6,538 nt of DNA from an uncultured Clostridia bacterium (GCA_945918815.1 CAMEIU010000119.1:1-6538), one strand, 5' to 3'. Shown: positions 1 to 6,149, counted from the first letter of the stretch. Program-made: numbers and translations. The notes: generated by a model not told the origin, from the letters alone.

Positions 1-36
1 CTTTTTATGGGAAAAGTATGATAACTGCGGTCAAAA

Positions 37-83
37 GGGGAACGGATTGCCACGCCAGTGCGCACACTGGCTCGCAATGACAG
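37..83. repeat. Palindromic REP-like intergenic repeat downstream of greA
   Basis: A nested inverted repeat: inner 7-bp stem GCCAGTG (54-60) / CACTGGC (65-71) around a CGCA loop, then a small internal bulge, then outer arms ATTGC (46-50) / GCAAT (74-78). The flanks GGATTGCCACG and CTCGCAATGACA match, from memory, a dispersed repeat very common between genes in gut Clostridia and some other bacteria; copy number cannot be checked here. It begins about 30 bases after the greA stop on the leftward transcript. On the plus strand it is followed by T6 (86-91) after 7 bases, and on the minus strand only by T4 (33-36), so it may help form mRNA 3' ends but is not a textbook terminator in either direction. 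Confidence 0.65.
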
Positions 84-113
84 ACTTTTTTAACAGCCCC
101 TTGCTGAATTCGA

Positions 114-587
114 TTACTTTTCTACGCTGAGGATCTTGAACCGCAGGATGCCCACGGGGGCCTCCACCTCCACGGTGTCGCCCACGCGCATGCCGACCAT
201 GGCGCGGCCGAAGGGAGAGTCGTCGGAGATGCAGTAGTTCATGGGGTCTGCTTCCTGGGAGCCGACGATGGTGTATTCCTCTTCCTCTTCCAGGTCCAGG
301 TCCATGACGCGCACCTTGCAGCCCAGGCCCACATGATCGGTCATCTCGTCGTTCTCTTCAATGACGACGGCGTTGGCCAGGATGTTTTCCACCTCGGCGA
401 TGCGGCCGTAGAGCTTGGCCTGCTCGTTCTTCGCCTCGTCATATTCGCTGTTCTCCGACAAGTCGCCGAAGGAACGGGCCTCCTTGATCTGCTCTGCCAC
501 TTCCTTTTCACGGGTGGTCTTCAGATAATTCAGTTCTTCCTCCAGCTCTTTCAGCCGGGCGCTTGTAATTTTAAACTCTTTTGCCAC
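114..587 (-). CDS. greA: Transcription elongation factor GreA
   Basis: A 157-residue cytoplasmic factor, normal length for the family. It enters the secondary channel of RNA polymerase and stimulates cleavage of the backtracked transcript, so stalled complexes can resume. The N-terminal half (about 5-75) is an antiparallel coiled coil whose tip, GDLSENSEY (41-49), carries the acidic residues Asp42 and Glu45 that act in the polymerase active site. The C-terminal half (about 80-157) is the FKBP-like domain with the signature SPFGRAMVGMRVGD (124-137). An acidic run in the linker (DLDLEEEEEY, 96-105) is somewhat Glu-rich. The start is GTG at 587, preceded by GGAAGGA in the 5' leader; a nearby ATG at 597 is out of frame. 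It has its own promoter overlapping the end of the protease gene. The left edge shows no gene immediately downstream, only a palindromic repeat. Confidence 0.97.
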   Translation of the reverse strand: MAKEFKITSARLKELEEELNYLKTTREKEVAEQIKEARSFGDLSENSEYDEAKNEQAKLYGRIAEVENILANAVVIEENDEMTDHVGLGCKVRVMDLDLEEEEEYTIVGSQEADPMNYCISDDSPFGRAMVGMRVGDTVEVEAPVGILRFKILSVEK

Positions 588-629
588 GTATATCCATCCT
601 TCCGGTTTTGTTCTGCGGATTCAAGCCTC

Positions 630-659
630 ATTATAGTATTGCCTGCTTCCGCCTGTCAA
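630..659 (-). promoter_or_regulatory. Near-perfect sigma-A promoter for greA, overlapping the protease stop codon
   Basis: On the minus strand the -35 box is TTGACA (654-659), the spacer is 18 bases, and the -10 box is TATAAT (630-635). Both hexamers match consensus exactly. The TGA stop of the S41 protease (656-658) is embedded in the -35 box. Transcription would start near 623, giving a leader of about 36 bases to the greA GTG at 587. This suggests greA is a separately and strongly transcribed unit, with or without read-through from the protease gene. Confidence 0.88.
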
Positions 660-1852
660 GAGATTTTCTTCCGCATGGCCTCCAGGGCCGCCTGAAGCTG
701 CCCGTCGTCCTCCGGTTCCAGGACGCCCACGTAGCGGCTGTAGTAATCGTCGTCGTCCATGTCTGCGACCACGTCCGGGGTGACGCCCACATCGGTCAGG
801 CTTCTGCCGTTGGGGGTGAAGTATTTGCCCACGGACAGAGCCACGGCGGACCCGTCGGACAATTCAAAGGTATACTGGAAATTGCCCTTGCCGCAGGTCT
901 GGGTCCCCACCACCGTGGCGACGCCGTATTCCTGCAAAGCCGCGGCGAAGAATTCGGCGGCGGAATAGGAGTCCTCATTGACCAGCACGGCCATGGGCAG
1001 CTCCAGGCAATCCGCGTCGGAGCGGTCCACCTCTTCCCTGCCGTCATAGTCCATGCTACGGAAAATGTCGCCCTCCGGCAGCAGCACGTCCAGGACCTCC
1101 ACCATCTCATCCTTCAACCCGCCGGGATTGAAGCGTACATCGAAGATCAGAGCTTTGGCCCCCTGGTCCAGCAGAGACTGGATGGCGTCCATGGTCTGCT
1201 CGGCGCAGTGATAGTCAAAATTGGCAATGGTCACCAGACCGATGCCGTCCTCCAGCAGCTCTCCGGTCGCTACGTCGGAGATGATGCTGGCCCGGGTCAT
1301 GGTGACCTCCAGCCGCTGGCCGTCCCGGAGGAAGCAGGCCTGCACCTGAGTGCCCTCTTCGCCGCGGACCAGATCCCGGGTGCCGTCCAGGCCCAGGCCC
1401 ACGACGTTCTGACTCTCGACCTCGATGAGGAGATCGCCCACGCGGACGCCGGCCCGGTCGGCAGGACCGCCCTCGCTGACGGAGGTAACCTGGAAGCCGT
1501 CCTCCACCTCTAAGATGGTGATGCCCACGCCCACATAGGCGTTATAGAGTTGTTCGTTGTGGGCTTCCATATCCTCGGCGCTGACATAATAGCTCCAGCG
1601 GTCGCCGGTGGCCGTGACAAAGGCCTCGGCCGCGCCGTCGGCCGCAGCGGCGACCATGGCGTCGGTGTCATAGTCGTCGATGAAATACCGGTCCACATAG
1701 GCGCTCAGCTCCTCGATCTTGGCTGCCACCGGGTCGGCGCTGACGGCGGGCGTCCAATTGGCGGTCAGATACAGGCAGGTACCGAAACAGGTCAAAACCG
1801 CCGTCAGAACGATGGCGAGGATCACCAGTAAGACTTTTACAGAACGTTTCAA
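656..1852 (-). CDS. S41 (CtpA-type) carboxy-terminal processing protease with PDZ domain
   Basis: A 398-residue membrane-anchored protease facing the outside. An N-terminal hydrophobic helix (about 6-30) acts as signal anchor or signal peptide. A PDZ domain (about 107-187, with GGPADRAGVRVGDLLIEV) binds substrate C-termini. The protease core follows, with NPGG (242-245), the nucleophile Ser297 in SYSAAEFF and the general-base Lys322 in TCGKGNFQ, the serine-lysine dyad of S41 peptidases. The C-terminal part contains FTPNGRSLTDVGVTPDVV, typical of CtpA/CtpB, then an unusual Asp-rich run DMDDDDYYSRY. The start is TTG at 1852: a GAGGTG Shine-Dalgarno (1858-1863) lies five bases upstream and the following residues (KRSVKVLLVILAI) form a proper signal anchor. 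It lies 74 bases after the M23 hydrolase gene. Relatives in some bacteria degrade cell-wall hydrolases, and others act in sporulation signalling; which applies here is not known. Confidence 0.93.
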   Translation of the reverse strand: MKRSVKVLLVILAIVLTAVLTCFGTCLYLTANWTPAVSADPVAAKIEELSAYVDRYFIDDYDTDAMVAAAADGAAEAFVTATGDRWSYYVSAEDMEAHNEQLYNAYVGVGITILEVEDGFQVTSVSEGGPADRAGVRVGDLLIEVESQNVVGLGLDGTRDLVRGEEGTQVQACFLRDGQRLEVTMTRASIISDVATGELLEDGIGLVTIANFDYHCAEQTMDAIQSLLDQGAKALIFDVRFNPGGLKDEMVEVLDVLLPEGDIFRSMDYDGREEVDRSDADCLELPMAVLVNEDSYSAAEFFAAALQEYGVATVVGTQTCGKGNFQYTFELSDGSAVALSVGKYFTPNGRSLTDVGVTPDVVADMDDDDYYSRYVGVLEPEDDGQLQAALEAMRKKIS

Positions 1853-1857
1853 GAGAA

Positions 1858-1863
1858 CACCTC
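1858..1863 (-). promoter_or_regulatory. Shine-Dalgarno supporting a TTG start of the S41 protease
   Basis: GAGGTG on the minus strand, with five bases (TTCTC) before the TTG at 1852. No ATG or GTG lies at a suitable distance in frame, and the encoded N-terminus begins directly with a basic, then hydrophobic, signal anchor. This supports the rare start codon. Confidence 0.7.
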
Positions 1864-1891
1864 GATTGGAATGGACAATTGATTATGGTTT

Positions 1892-1919
1892 CTCCCACAA
1901 CCCCATGGGGCTGTGGGAG
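1892..1919 (-). other. Strong RNA hairpin just after the M23 hydrolase stop codon
   Basis: Read on the minus strand, an 8-bp stem CTCCCACA/TGTGGGAG continues through a G-U pair into CCC/GGG closed by a CATG loop, giving 12 stacked pairs. On the plus strand the same position would be an A-C mismatch, so the structure is complete only in the RNA transcribed leftward with the genes. It begins 8 bases after the hydrolase TAA. The bases after it (AAACCATAATC) lack a U-tract, so it is not a standard intrinsic terminator. It may instead slow or partly stop polymerase, protect the upstream mRNA 3' end from exonucleases, or mark an RNase processing site between the hydrolase and protease genes. Confidence 0.65.
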
Positions 1920-1926
1920 CGGAAGG

Positions 1927-3210
1927 TTATCCGATGTAATCCATAGGGTTCACGGTACTGCCGTTGAGATGAACCTCAAAGTGCAGATGGGGGCCCGTGG
2001 ACCAGCCAGTGGAGCCGACGTAACCGATGACCTGTCCCTGGGAGACATAGTCGCCCACGGACACGATATACTTGGTCATATGCCCGTAAAAGCTGCCGTA
2101 ACCATTGCCGTGGCTGATTTCCACACAGTAGCCGTAGGCCTCCTGGTAAGTGGCCGTGGTGACCGTACCGGCGGCAACGGCGTAGATGGGATCGCCCTGA
2201 TTGGCGGCCAGGTCCACGCCGGTGTGGAAGCTCTGATAGCCCCAGACCGGATGGGTCCGCCAGCCGTAGGCGCAGGTGACGGAGATATAATTCAAGGGAT
2301 TCGCGAAGCCGGAGGTGCTGGGCGTCACATTGGAGCTGCCGGAGCCGCCGGCCACGTTGTTCTTGTTCTGCTCGGCCAGGCGAGCGGCCTCTTCGGCAGA
2401 CAGGGCTTTTTCATACTCCGCCTGGGCCTCCAGGACCAGGGCGAGCACATCTGCTTCCGCCTCTTTGTTGGCCTGGAATTCGCCGCTGAGCTGTTCTTCC
2501 TCCTGGGCCAGCTGCAGCAACAGAACGTCGGCCTGAGCCCGCTGTTCCTGCAGCGTCACTTCCATTTCGGCCAGGCCGACTTTCGTCTCCTCCAGCGCGG
2601 TCACTTCCGCCTCCAGAGATTCCCGGTCGGCCTGGATTTCCTCGGCCATGAGGGTCATTTCCTGCAGCATCTTCTGGTCAGCCTCGGCCACCTCCTGAAT
2701 CATGTCGATACGGTCCAGCAGATCGGAAAAGCTGCTGGCCTTGAATAGGATGGACCAGTAGGACACGGTGCCGGTCTCCTCCATGGCCCGCAGACGTTCC
2801 TTATAGGTTTCACTCATGGCCGCCTGCCGGTCCAGGGCTTCCTCCAGCTCCGACTGCTTTTCAGCAATCAGGAGGCTGTACTGCTGGATCTGGTCGTTGG
2901 CGTTCTGAATCTCCGCCTCGGTCACATGGATTCGCTGGTCGATGGCGGATTTCTGCTCGATGGTCGTCTGGGTCCTGGAGGCGTTTTCCGCCAGCTCGGC
3001 TTCCAGCCGGTCGCTTTCGTCGGCAATCTCCTGGGCCTGCTTTTTCAGGGCGTTGATCTCCTTCTGAATTTCAGAAGAGGACGCGGCGGAAACCATGGTC
3101 AGCAGCGCGCCGGTCAGCAGGGAGCCCAGCATCAGCGCGCACAGGACAATGGCGATCAGGGATTTCCAGTTGATGCGCTTGGATTTCTTTTGGTTGTTTG
3201 CAGAATTCAT
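1927..3210 (-). CDS. Secreted coiled-coil murein hydrolase, M23 (LytM-type) peptidase; probable FtsEX effector
   Basis: A 427-residue exported protein. A basic N-terminus is followed by a hydrophobic segment (about 17-40) ending VSA|AS, which looks like a signal peptide cleaved near residue 42. Residues about 45-280 are a long Glu/Gln/Ala-rich coiled coil in two arms; the central YWSILFKASSFSDLLDRIDMI (about 151-171) resembles the hinge of PcsB/CwlO/EnvC-type proteins that dock on FtsX. After a Gly/Ser/Asn linker (about 281-300), residues 301-427 form an M23 endopeptidase domain with its zinc ligands His329 and Asp333 (HTGVD) and His410, plus catalytic His376 (YGHM) and His408 (HLHFE). It should cut peptide crosslinks in peptidoglycan, unlike EnvC, whose LytM domain lacks the active site. 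I chose the ATG at 3210, which has GGAG at 3222-3225; a longer frame from 3318 would translate the intergenic repeat. It follows ftsEX, as FtsEX partners often do. The substrate bond is not known. Confidence 0.93.
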   Translation of the reverse strand: MNSANNQKKSKRINWKSLIAIVLCALMLGSLLTGALLTMVSAASSSEIQKEINALKKQAQEIADESDRLEAELAENASRTQTTIEQKSAIDQRIHVTEAEIQNANDQIQQYSLLIAEKQSELEEALDRQAAMSETYKERLRAMEETGTVSYWSILFKASSFSDLLDRIDMIQEVAEADQKMLQEMTLMAEEIQADRESLEAEVTALEETKVGLAEMEVTLQEQRAQADVLLLQLAQEEEQLSGEFQANKEAEADVLALVLEAQAEYEKALSAEEAARLAEQNKNNVAGGSGSSNVTPSTSGFANPLNYISVTCAYGWRTHPVWGYQSFHTGVDLAANQGDPIYAVAAGTVTTATYQEAYGYCVEISHGNGYGSFYGHMTKYIVSVGDYVSQGQVIGYVGSTGWSTGPHLHFEVHLNGSTVNPMDYIG

Positions 3211-3242
3211 AGTTGATATTTCTCCAATGCGAAAAAACAGAT

Positions 3243-3341
3243 TTCTCACTGTAGGGGACGCATATATGCGTCCCGTTGCAGGTATTTGCAGTGTGTGTCG
3301 GAACCTTTCGAGCGGCAAATATGCCGCCCCTACAAGTGAAT
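3243..3341. repeat. Small inverted-repeat (MITE-like) element between ftsX and the M23 hydrolase gene
   Basis: The gap holds a compact non-coding element. Its ends are exact 8-bp inverted repeats, TGTAGGGG (3250-3257) and CCCCTACA (3327-3334), and the match extends outward with one indel (CACT-GTAGGGG against CACTTGTAGGGG on the opposite strand). Inside each end is a further palindrome: a perfect 20-base one, GGGACGCATATATGCGTCCC (3255-3274), and a 6-bp stem GCGGCA/TGCCGC with a 4-base loop (3312-3327). The layout resembles a miniature transposable or REP-type repeat; from memory, TGTAGGGG-ended repeats of this kind are frequent between genes in gut Clostridia, but copy number cannot be seen here. 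In the ftsX-hydrolase transcript it would fold into two hairpins. No transposase is present. The outer limits are approximate. Confidence 0.7.
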
Positions 3342-3360
3342 TCCGTGATTTCCGAATGAT

Positions 3361-4248
3361 TCAAACCTTGAGGAACTTGCGGATGGACAGCACACTGCCG
3401 AACACGCCGACCACAAAGCCCACCACGGCATAGCAGATAGCGACGATTTCAATGACGTCGATAAACGGCACCAGATGGATCAGGTTCAGGCTGTCGGCGG
3501 CAGTGATCCGGGTATCCAAAAGATTGTAGAGACCCCACTGCATAAAGAACGCAATGACAGCCGCCAGGAAGCCCAGGATGAAGCCCTCCACCACGAAGGG
3601 CCAGCGGATAAAGCCGTTGGTAGCGCCGACCATCTTCATGATGCCGATCTCGTCCTTGCGGTCATACATGGCCAGCTTGACCGTGTTGGAAATGATCAGC
3701 ATGGACACCACGAACAGGACCGTGATGATGATGGCGGAGGCGATGTTCAGGACCCGCTGGATGGTCTGGAAGCCCTCGGAAATCTCGTAGTGGGCGCTGA
3801 TTTCCGCCACGCCCTCGATCTGCTCGATCTCCTTGCAGGTCTCCTTCATTTTGGAATTATCCTCCATGGAGACCACAAAGCGGTCCCGGAGTGTGTCGGA
3901 AGCCAGCCCGTCGAACACGGACTCGTTCCCCATCTGGTCCAAAAAGTTCTCCAGCGCCTCCTCCCGGGAGACAAACTCAGCCTTATGGACGTTGGTGATC
4001 ATATTGATCTGGGAGCCGACGCTCTTGGCCTCGGACTCGGAGTAATCCTCGTCGATGTACACCATAACCTCGTTTTCCTTCTCCAGCTCCAGAATCATCT
4101 CATTGAGATTGAACAAAACCAGGCCAAAGGTACCCATGATCAACAGGCAGGCCACCGTGACCCAGATGGCGGCGAAGGACATGAAGCCATGGAGGAAAAC
4201 GCCGCGGACGCCCTCCCGCAGCAGATAACCGATATTATTCTTCTTCAT
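3361..4248 (-). CDS. ftsX: Cell division protein FtsX, permease-like subunit
   Basis: A 295-residue polytopic membrane protein, the partner of FtsE. Four membrane helices are visible at about residues 23-47, 168-190, 217-240 and 264-288. Between the first and second lies a large extracellular domain (about 49-165) starting with VMVYIDEDYSESEAKSVGSQI, the type that contacts coiled-coil wall hydrolases in PcsB, CwlO, RipC or EnvC systems. The conserved loop DRKDEIGIMKMVGATNGFIRWPF (about 196-218) after helix 2 is the coupling region typical of FtsX and related FtsX-fold permeases. The start ATG lies inside the 3' end of ftsE and has only a weak upstream Shine-Dalgarno, which fits translation coupled to ftsE. 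The gene ends with TGA at 3361, and its presumed extracellular effector, the M23 hydrolase, begins 150 bases further on. Family and role are secure; contact with this particular hydrolase is inferred. Confidence 0.96.
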   Translation of the reverse strand: MKKNNIGYLLREGVRGVFLHGFMSFAAIWVTVACLLIMGTFGLVLFNLNEMILELEKENEVMVYIDEDYSESEAKSVGSQINMITNVHKAEFVSREEALENFLDQMGNESVFDGLASDTLRDRFVVSMEDNSKMKETCKEIEQIEGVAEISAHYEISEGFQTIQRVLNIASAIIITVLFVVSMLIISNTVKLAMYDRKDEIGIMKMVGATNGFIRWPFVVEGFILGFLAAVIAFFMQWGLYNLLDTRITAADSLNLIHLVPFIDVIEIVAICYAVVGFVVGVFGSVLSIRKFLKV

Positions 4249-4924
4249 ATGCGTAATACCCGTCCATTCCGTCGCTGATAACCCTGCCCTCGTCGATGGC
4301 GACCACGCGCTTGGTAAAGCGGTTCACCAGTTCCTTCTCGTGGGTGACCACCATGACGGTGGTGCCGAGGGCGTTGATTTGCTCCAGGAGCATCATGATC
4401 TCCAGGGAACGAGCCGGGTCCAGGTTGCCGGTCGGCTCATCGGCGATGATCATGTTGGGATTGTTGACCAGGGCCCGGGCGATGGCCACACGCTGCTGCT
4501 CGCCGCCGGACAGCTCATGGGGCAGACGGCGGCTTTTGTTCTCCAGACCTACCAGCTCCAGCACATAGGGGACCCGCTTCTTGATCTCCTTCTCCGACGC
4601 GCCGATGACCCGCATGGCGAAGGCCACGTTGTCATAGACGGACTTGTTGTCGATGAGGCGGAAGTCCTGGAAGATGACGCCCAGGGTCCGGCGCATATAG
4701 GGCACGGCGCTGCGGCGAATCTTCTCCAGGGTGAAGCCGTTGACGAACACGCTGCCGGAGGTCGGCTGCAGCTCGGCGGTGAGAATCTTGATGATGGTGG
4801 ATTTGCCGGAACCAGACGGTCCCACCAGGAATACGAACTCGCCGTCCTCGATTTTCAGGGACACGCCGTTGAGGGCGCGGGTCCCTGGCTCGTAGACCTT
4901 GTATACATTTCTAAATTCAATCAT
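4235..4924 (-). CDS. ftsE: Cell division ATP-binding protein FtsE
   Basis: The 229-residue cytoplasmic ATPase of the FtsE-FtsX complex, full length for the family. All ABC motifs are present: Walker A GPSGSGKST (35-43), Q-loop Gln86 in VIFQDFRLI, signature LSGGEQQ (138-144), Walker B MIIADE (158-163) with catalytic Glu163, D-loop GNLD (166-169) and switch His195. The FQDFRLL-like Q-loop and the opening MIEFRNVYKVY are typical of FtsE rather than LolD/MacB ATPases. In other bacteria FtsE hydrolyses ATP to drive a conformational change in FtsX that activates peptidoglycan hydrolases outside the membrane, rather than transporting a substrate. The ATG at 4924 has a GGAG Shine-Dalgarno six bases upstream. 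The 3' end overlaps ftsX by 14 bases, suggesting translational coupling and equal production. Identity is very secure. Confidence 0.97.
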   Translation of the reverse strand: MIEFRNVYKVYEPGTRALNGVSLKIEDGEFVFLVGPSGSGKSTIIKILTAELQPTSGSVFVNGFTLEKIRRSAVPYMRRTLGVIFQDFRLIDNKSVYDNVAFAMRVIGASEKEIKKRVPYVLELVGLENKSRRLPHELSGGEQQRVAIARALVNNPNMIIADEPTGNLDPARSLEIMMLLEQINALGTTVMVVTHEKELVNRFTKRVVAIDEGRVISDGMDGYYAYEEE

Positions 4925-4953
4925 TGTACTCTCCGGTCTTCCCGGACGGGCCG

Positions 4954-6048
4954 TCAGACCAGACGGTTCTCCCGGGATGCAAGGTATTTCTTGACCATCA
5001 GGGCCACCTTGAAGATGATGGCGTGGTCGAATTCACGCAGGTCCAAGCCCGTGAGCTTCTTGATCTTCTCCAGGCGGTAGACCAGGGTGTTTCTGTGGAC
5101 GAACAGCTTCCGGGAGGTCTCGGAAACGTTCAGGTTGTTTTCAAAGAACTTGTTGATGGTAAACAGGGTCTCCTGATCCAGGGAATCGATGGAATTCTTC
5201 TTGAACACCTCGGACAGGAAGATCTCGCACAGGGTGGTGGGCAGCTGGTAGATGAGACGGCCGATGCCCAGGTTCTCATAGGTGATGATGCTCTTCTCGG
5301 TGTCGAAGACCTTGCCCACCTCGATGGCGGTCTGGGCCTCCTTATAGGCGTCGGCCAGCTCGCGCAGATGGCCCGCCACGGTGGAAATGCCGATGACAGT
5401 CTTGATGAACAGCTCGGTCTTCAGGGTCTCCTCAATGTTCTGGGCCAGCTTGACCAGCTCGCTGGTATCGGTGTTGGCCGTGATCTGCTTGACCACGGCG
5501 ATGTCGGTTTCGTTGATGTTCAGGACAAAGTCCTGCTGCTTGTCGGGGAACATGCCCTGCAACACGTCCACGGCGGCCACATCGGCCCGGCCCACCTGCC
5601 GGATCAGCAGCACGGCTCTGGGCAGATCGGTGGCAAAATGCAGCTCCTTGGCGCGGATGTAGATATCACCGGGCAGAATGTTGTCGGTGATGATATTTTT
5701 GACAAAGGTTCCTTTGTCATGCTTTTCTTCGTAGTAGGTCTTGGCGCCGTTCAGGGCCACGTAGGCCATGATACAGATGCTCTTGGCCGCTTCGTCATCT
5801 CCTTCCACGAACACGGCATAGTCAAAATAGGCGCTCCAACTGATGAGAGGCTTCAGAGTTTTCTTCTCCACCACAACCATAGAATCCGGCGCGCTGTTGA
5901 GACGAATCACAGCTTCCGGCCACTTTTCCCCGATCATGGCAGTTTCGCTGCAGGATACCACGTTGCCATCCGCGTCAATGACGCCGATCACGCGGTCTGT
6001 GGCTTCTTTCATCTGGACAATCACACTTTGAAAAATACGGCTGGACAT
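4954..6048 (-). CDS. PucR/CdaR-like transcriptional regulator (PucR-type C-terminal HTH)
   Basis: A 364-residue cytoplasmic regulator. Residues about 305-355 form the PucR-type helix-turn-helix: N-V-S-E-T-S-R-K-L-F-V-H-R-N-T-L-V-Y-R-L-x-K-I is the hallmark of this DNA-binding domain, followed by a conserved hydrophobic helix. Residues about 140-250 (from LPRAVLLIR onward, containing VIGIS) look like the degenerate GGDEF-like domain common in CdaR proteins. The N-terminal 1-70 (VIGVIDADGNVVS, then IG) resembles a sugar-diacid-recognition or PAS-like sensor, but the ligand is unknown. No membrane segment is seen. I chose the ATG at 6048, not the in-frame ATG at 6111, because a strong Shine-Dalgarno (GGAGGAGGG, 6056-6064) lies just upstream and 6111 overlaps the promoter. 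The gene ends 29 bases before ftsE and is very probably co-transcribed with it. That position makes it a candidate regulator of division or wall genes; this is inference, since classical members control carbohydrate-diacid or purine use. Confidence 0.88.
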   Translation of the reverse strand: MSSRIFQSVIVQMKEATDRVIGVIDADGNVVSCSETAMIGEKWPEAVIRLNSAPDSMVVVEKKTLKPLISWSAYFDYAVFVEGDDEAAKSICIMAYVALNGAKTYYEEKHDKGTFVKNIITDNILPGDIYIRAKELHFATDLPRAVLLIRQVGRADVAAVDVLQGMFPDKQQDFVLNINETDIAVVKQITANTDTSELVKLAQNIEETLKTELFIKTVIGISTVAGHLRELADAYKEAQTAIEVGKVFDTEKSIITYENLGIGRLIYQLPTTLCEIFLSEVFKKNSIDSLDQETLFTINKFFENNLNVSETSRKLFVHRNTLVYRLEKIKKLTGLDLREFDHAIIFKVALMVKKYLASRENRLV

Positions 6049-6055
6049 GAATACG

Positions 6056-6064
6056 CCCTCCTCC
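6056..6064 (-). promoter_or_regulatory. Strong Shine-Dalgarno that fixes the regulator start
   Basis: The minus strand reads GGAGGAGGG here, 7 bases before the ATG at 6048. It is a near-perfect anti-16S match and decides the start codon in favour of 6048 over the longer in-frame ATG at 6111. Confidence 0.8.
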
Positions 6065-6102
6065 AACAAGTTAACAATACTTTTACACAAAGCCTTATTG
6101 AC

Positions 6103-6131
6103 ATAATACATCTTGATTGTCCATTTTTCAA
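6103..6131 (-). promoter_or_regulatory. Sigma-A-type promoter of the PucR-like regulator / ftsEX cluster
   Basis: Read on the minus strand there is a -35 box TTGAAA (6126-6131), a spacer of exactly 17 bases, and a -10 box TATTAT (6103-6108), each one or two bases from consensus. Transcription would begin near 6096 and give a leader of about 48 bases before the ATG at 6048. The promoter sits in an AT-rich stretch unlike the GC-rich coding sequence around it. It also argues against the longer possible start at 6111, which would fall inside the promoter. No clear intrinsic terminator for the upstream pseudouridine synthase gene is visible between 6132 and 6264, so some read-through from upstream is possible. 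Confidence 0.75.
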
Positions 6132-6149
6132 GAGGGCATTGACAGTTTA

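Noticed and set aside
3232..3274. The 20-base palindrome plus T6 (minus strand, 3232-3237) as an intrinsic terminator after ftsX
   Set aside because: The T-run is 17 bases away from the end of the stem, too far for a standard terminator, and the palindrome has no real loop. It is better explained as part of the inverted-repeat element.
3211..3318. Extended N-terminus of the M23 hydrolase starting at 3318
   Set aside because: The added 36 residues would be a translation of the palindromic intergenic element and would bury the signal peptide. The ATG at 3210 has a Shine-Dalgarno and begins a proper signal sequence.
4951..4966. Hairpin CCGTC/GACGG across the regulator stop codon as a terminator before ftsE
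   Set aside because: The stem is only 5 bp, there is no following U-tract, and the ftsE start is 29 bases away, which points to co-transcription.
6049..6111. Extended N-terminus of the PucR-like regulator starting at 6111
   Set aside because: It overlaps the -10 box of the promoter, whereas 6048 has a strong Shine-Dalgarno.
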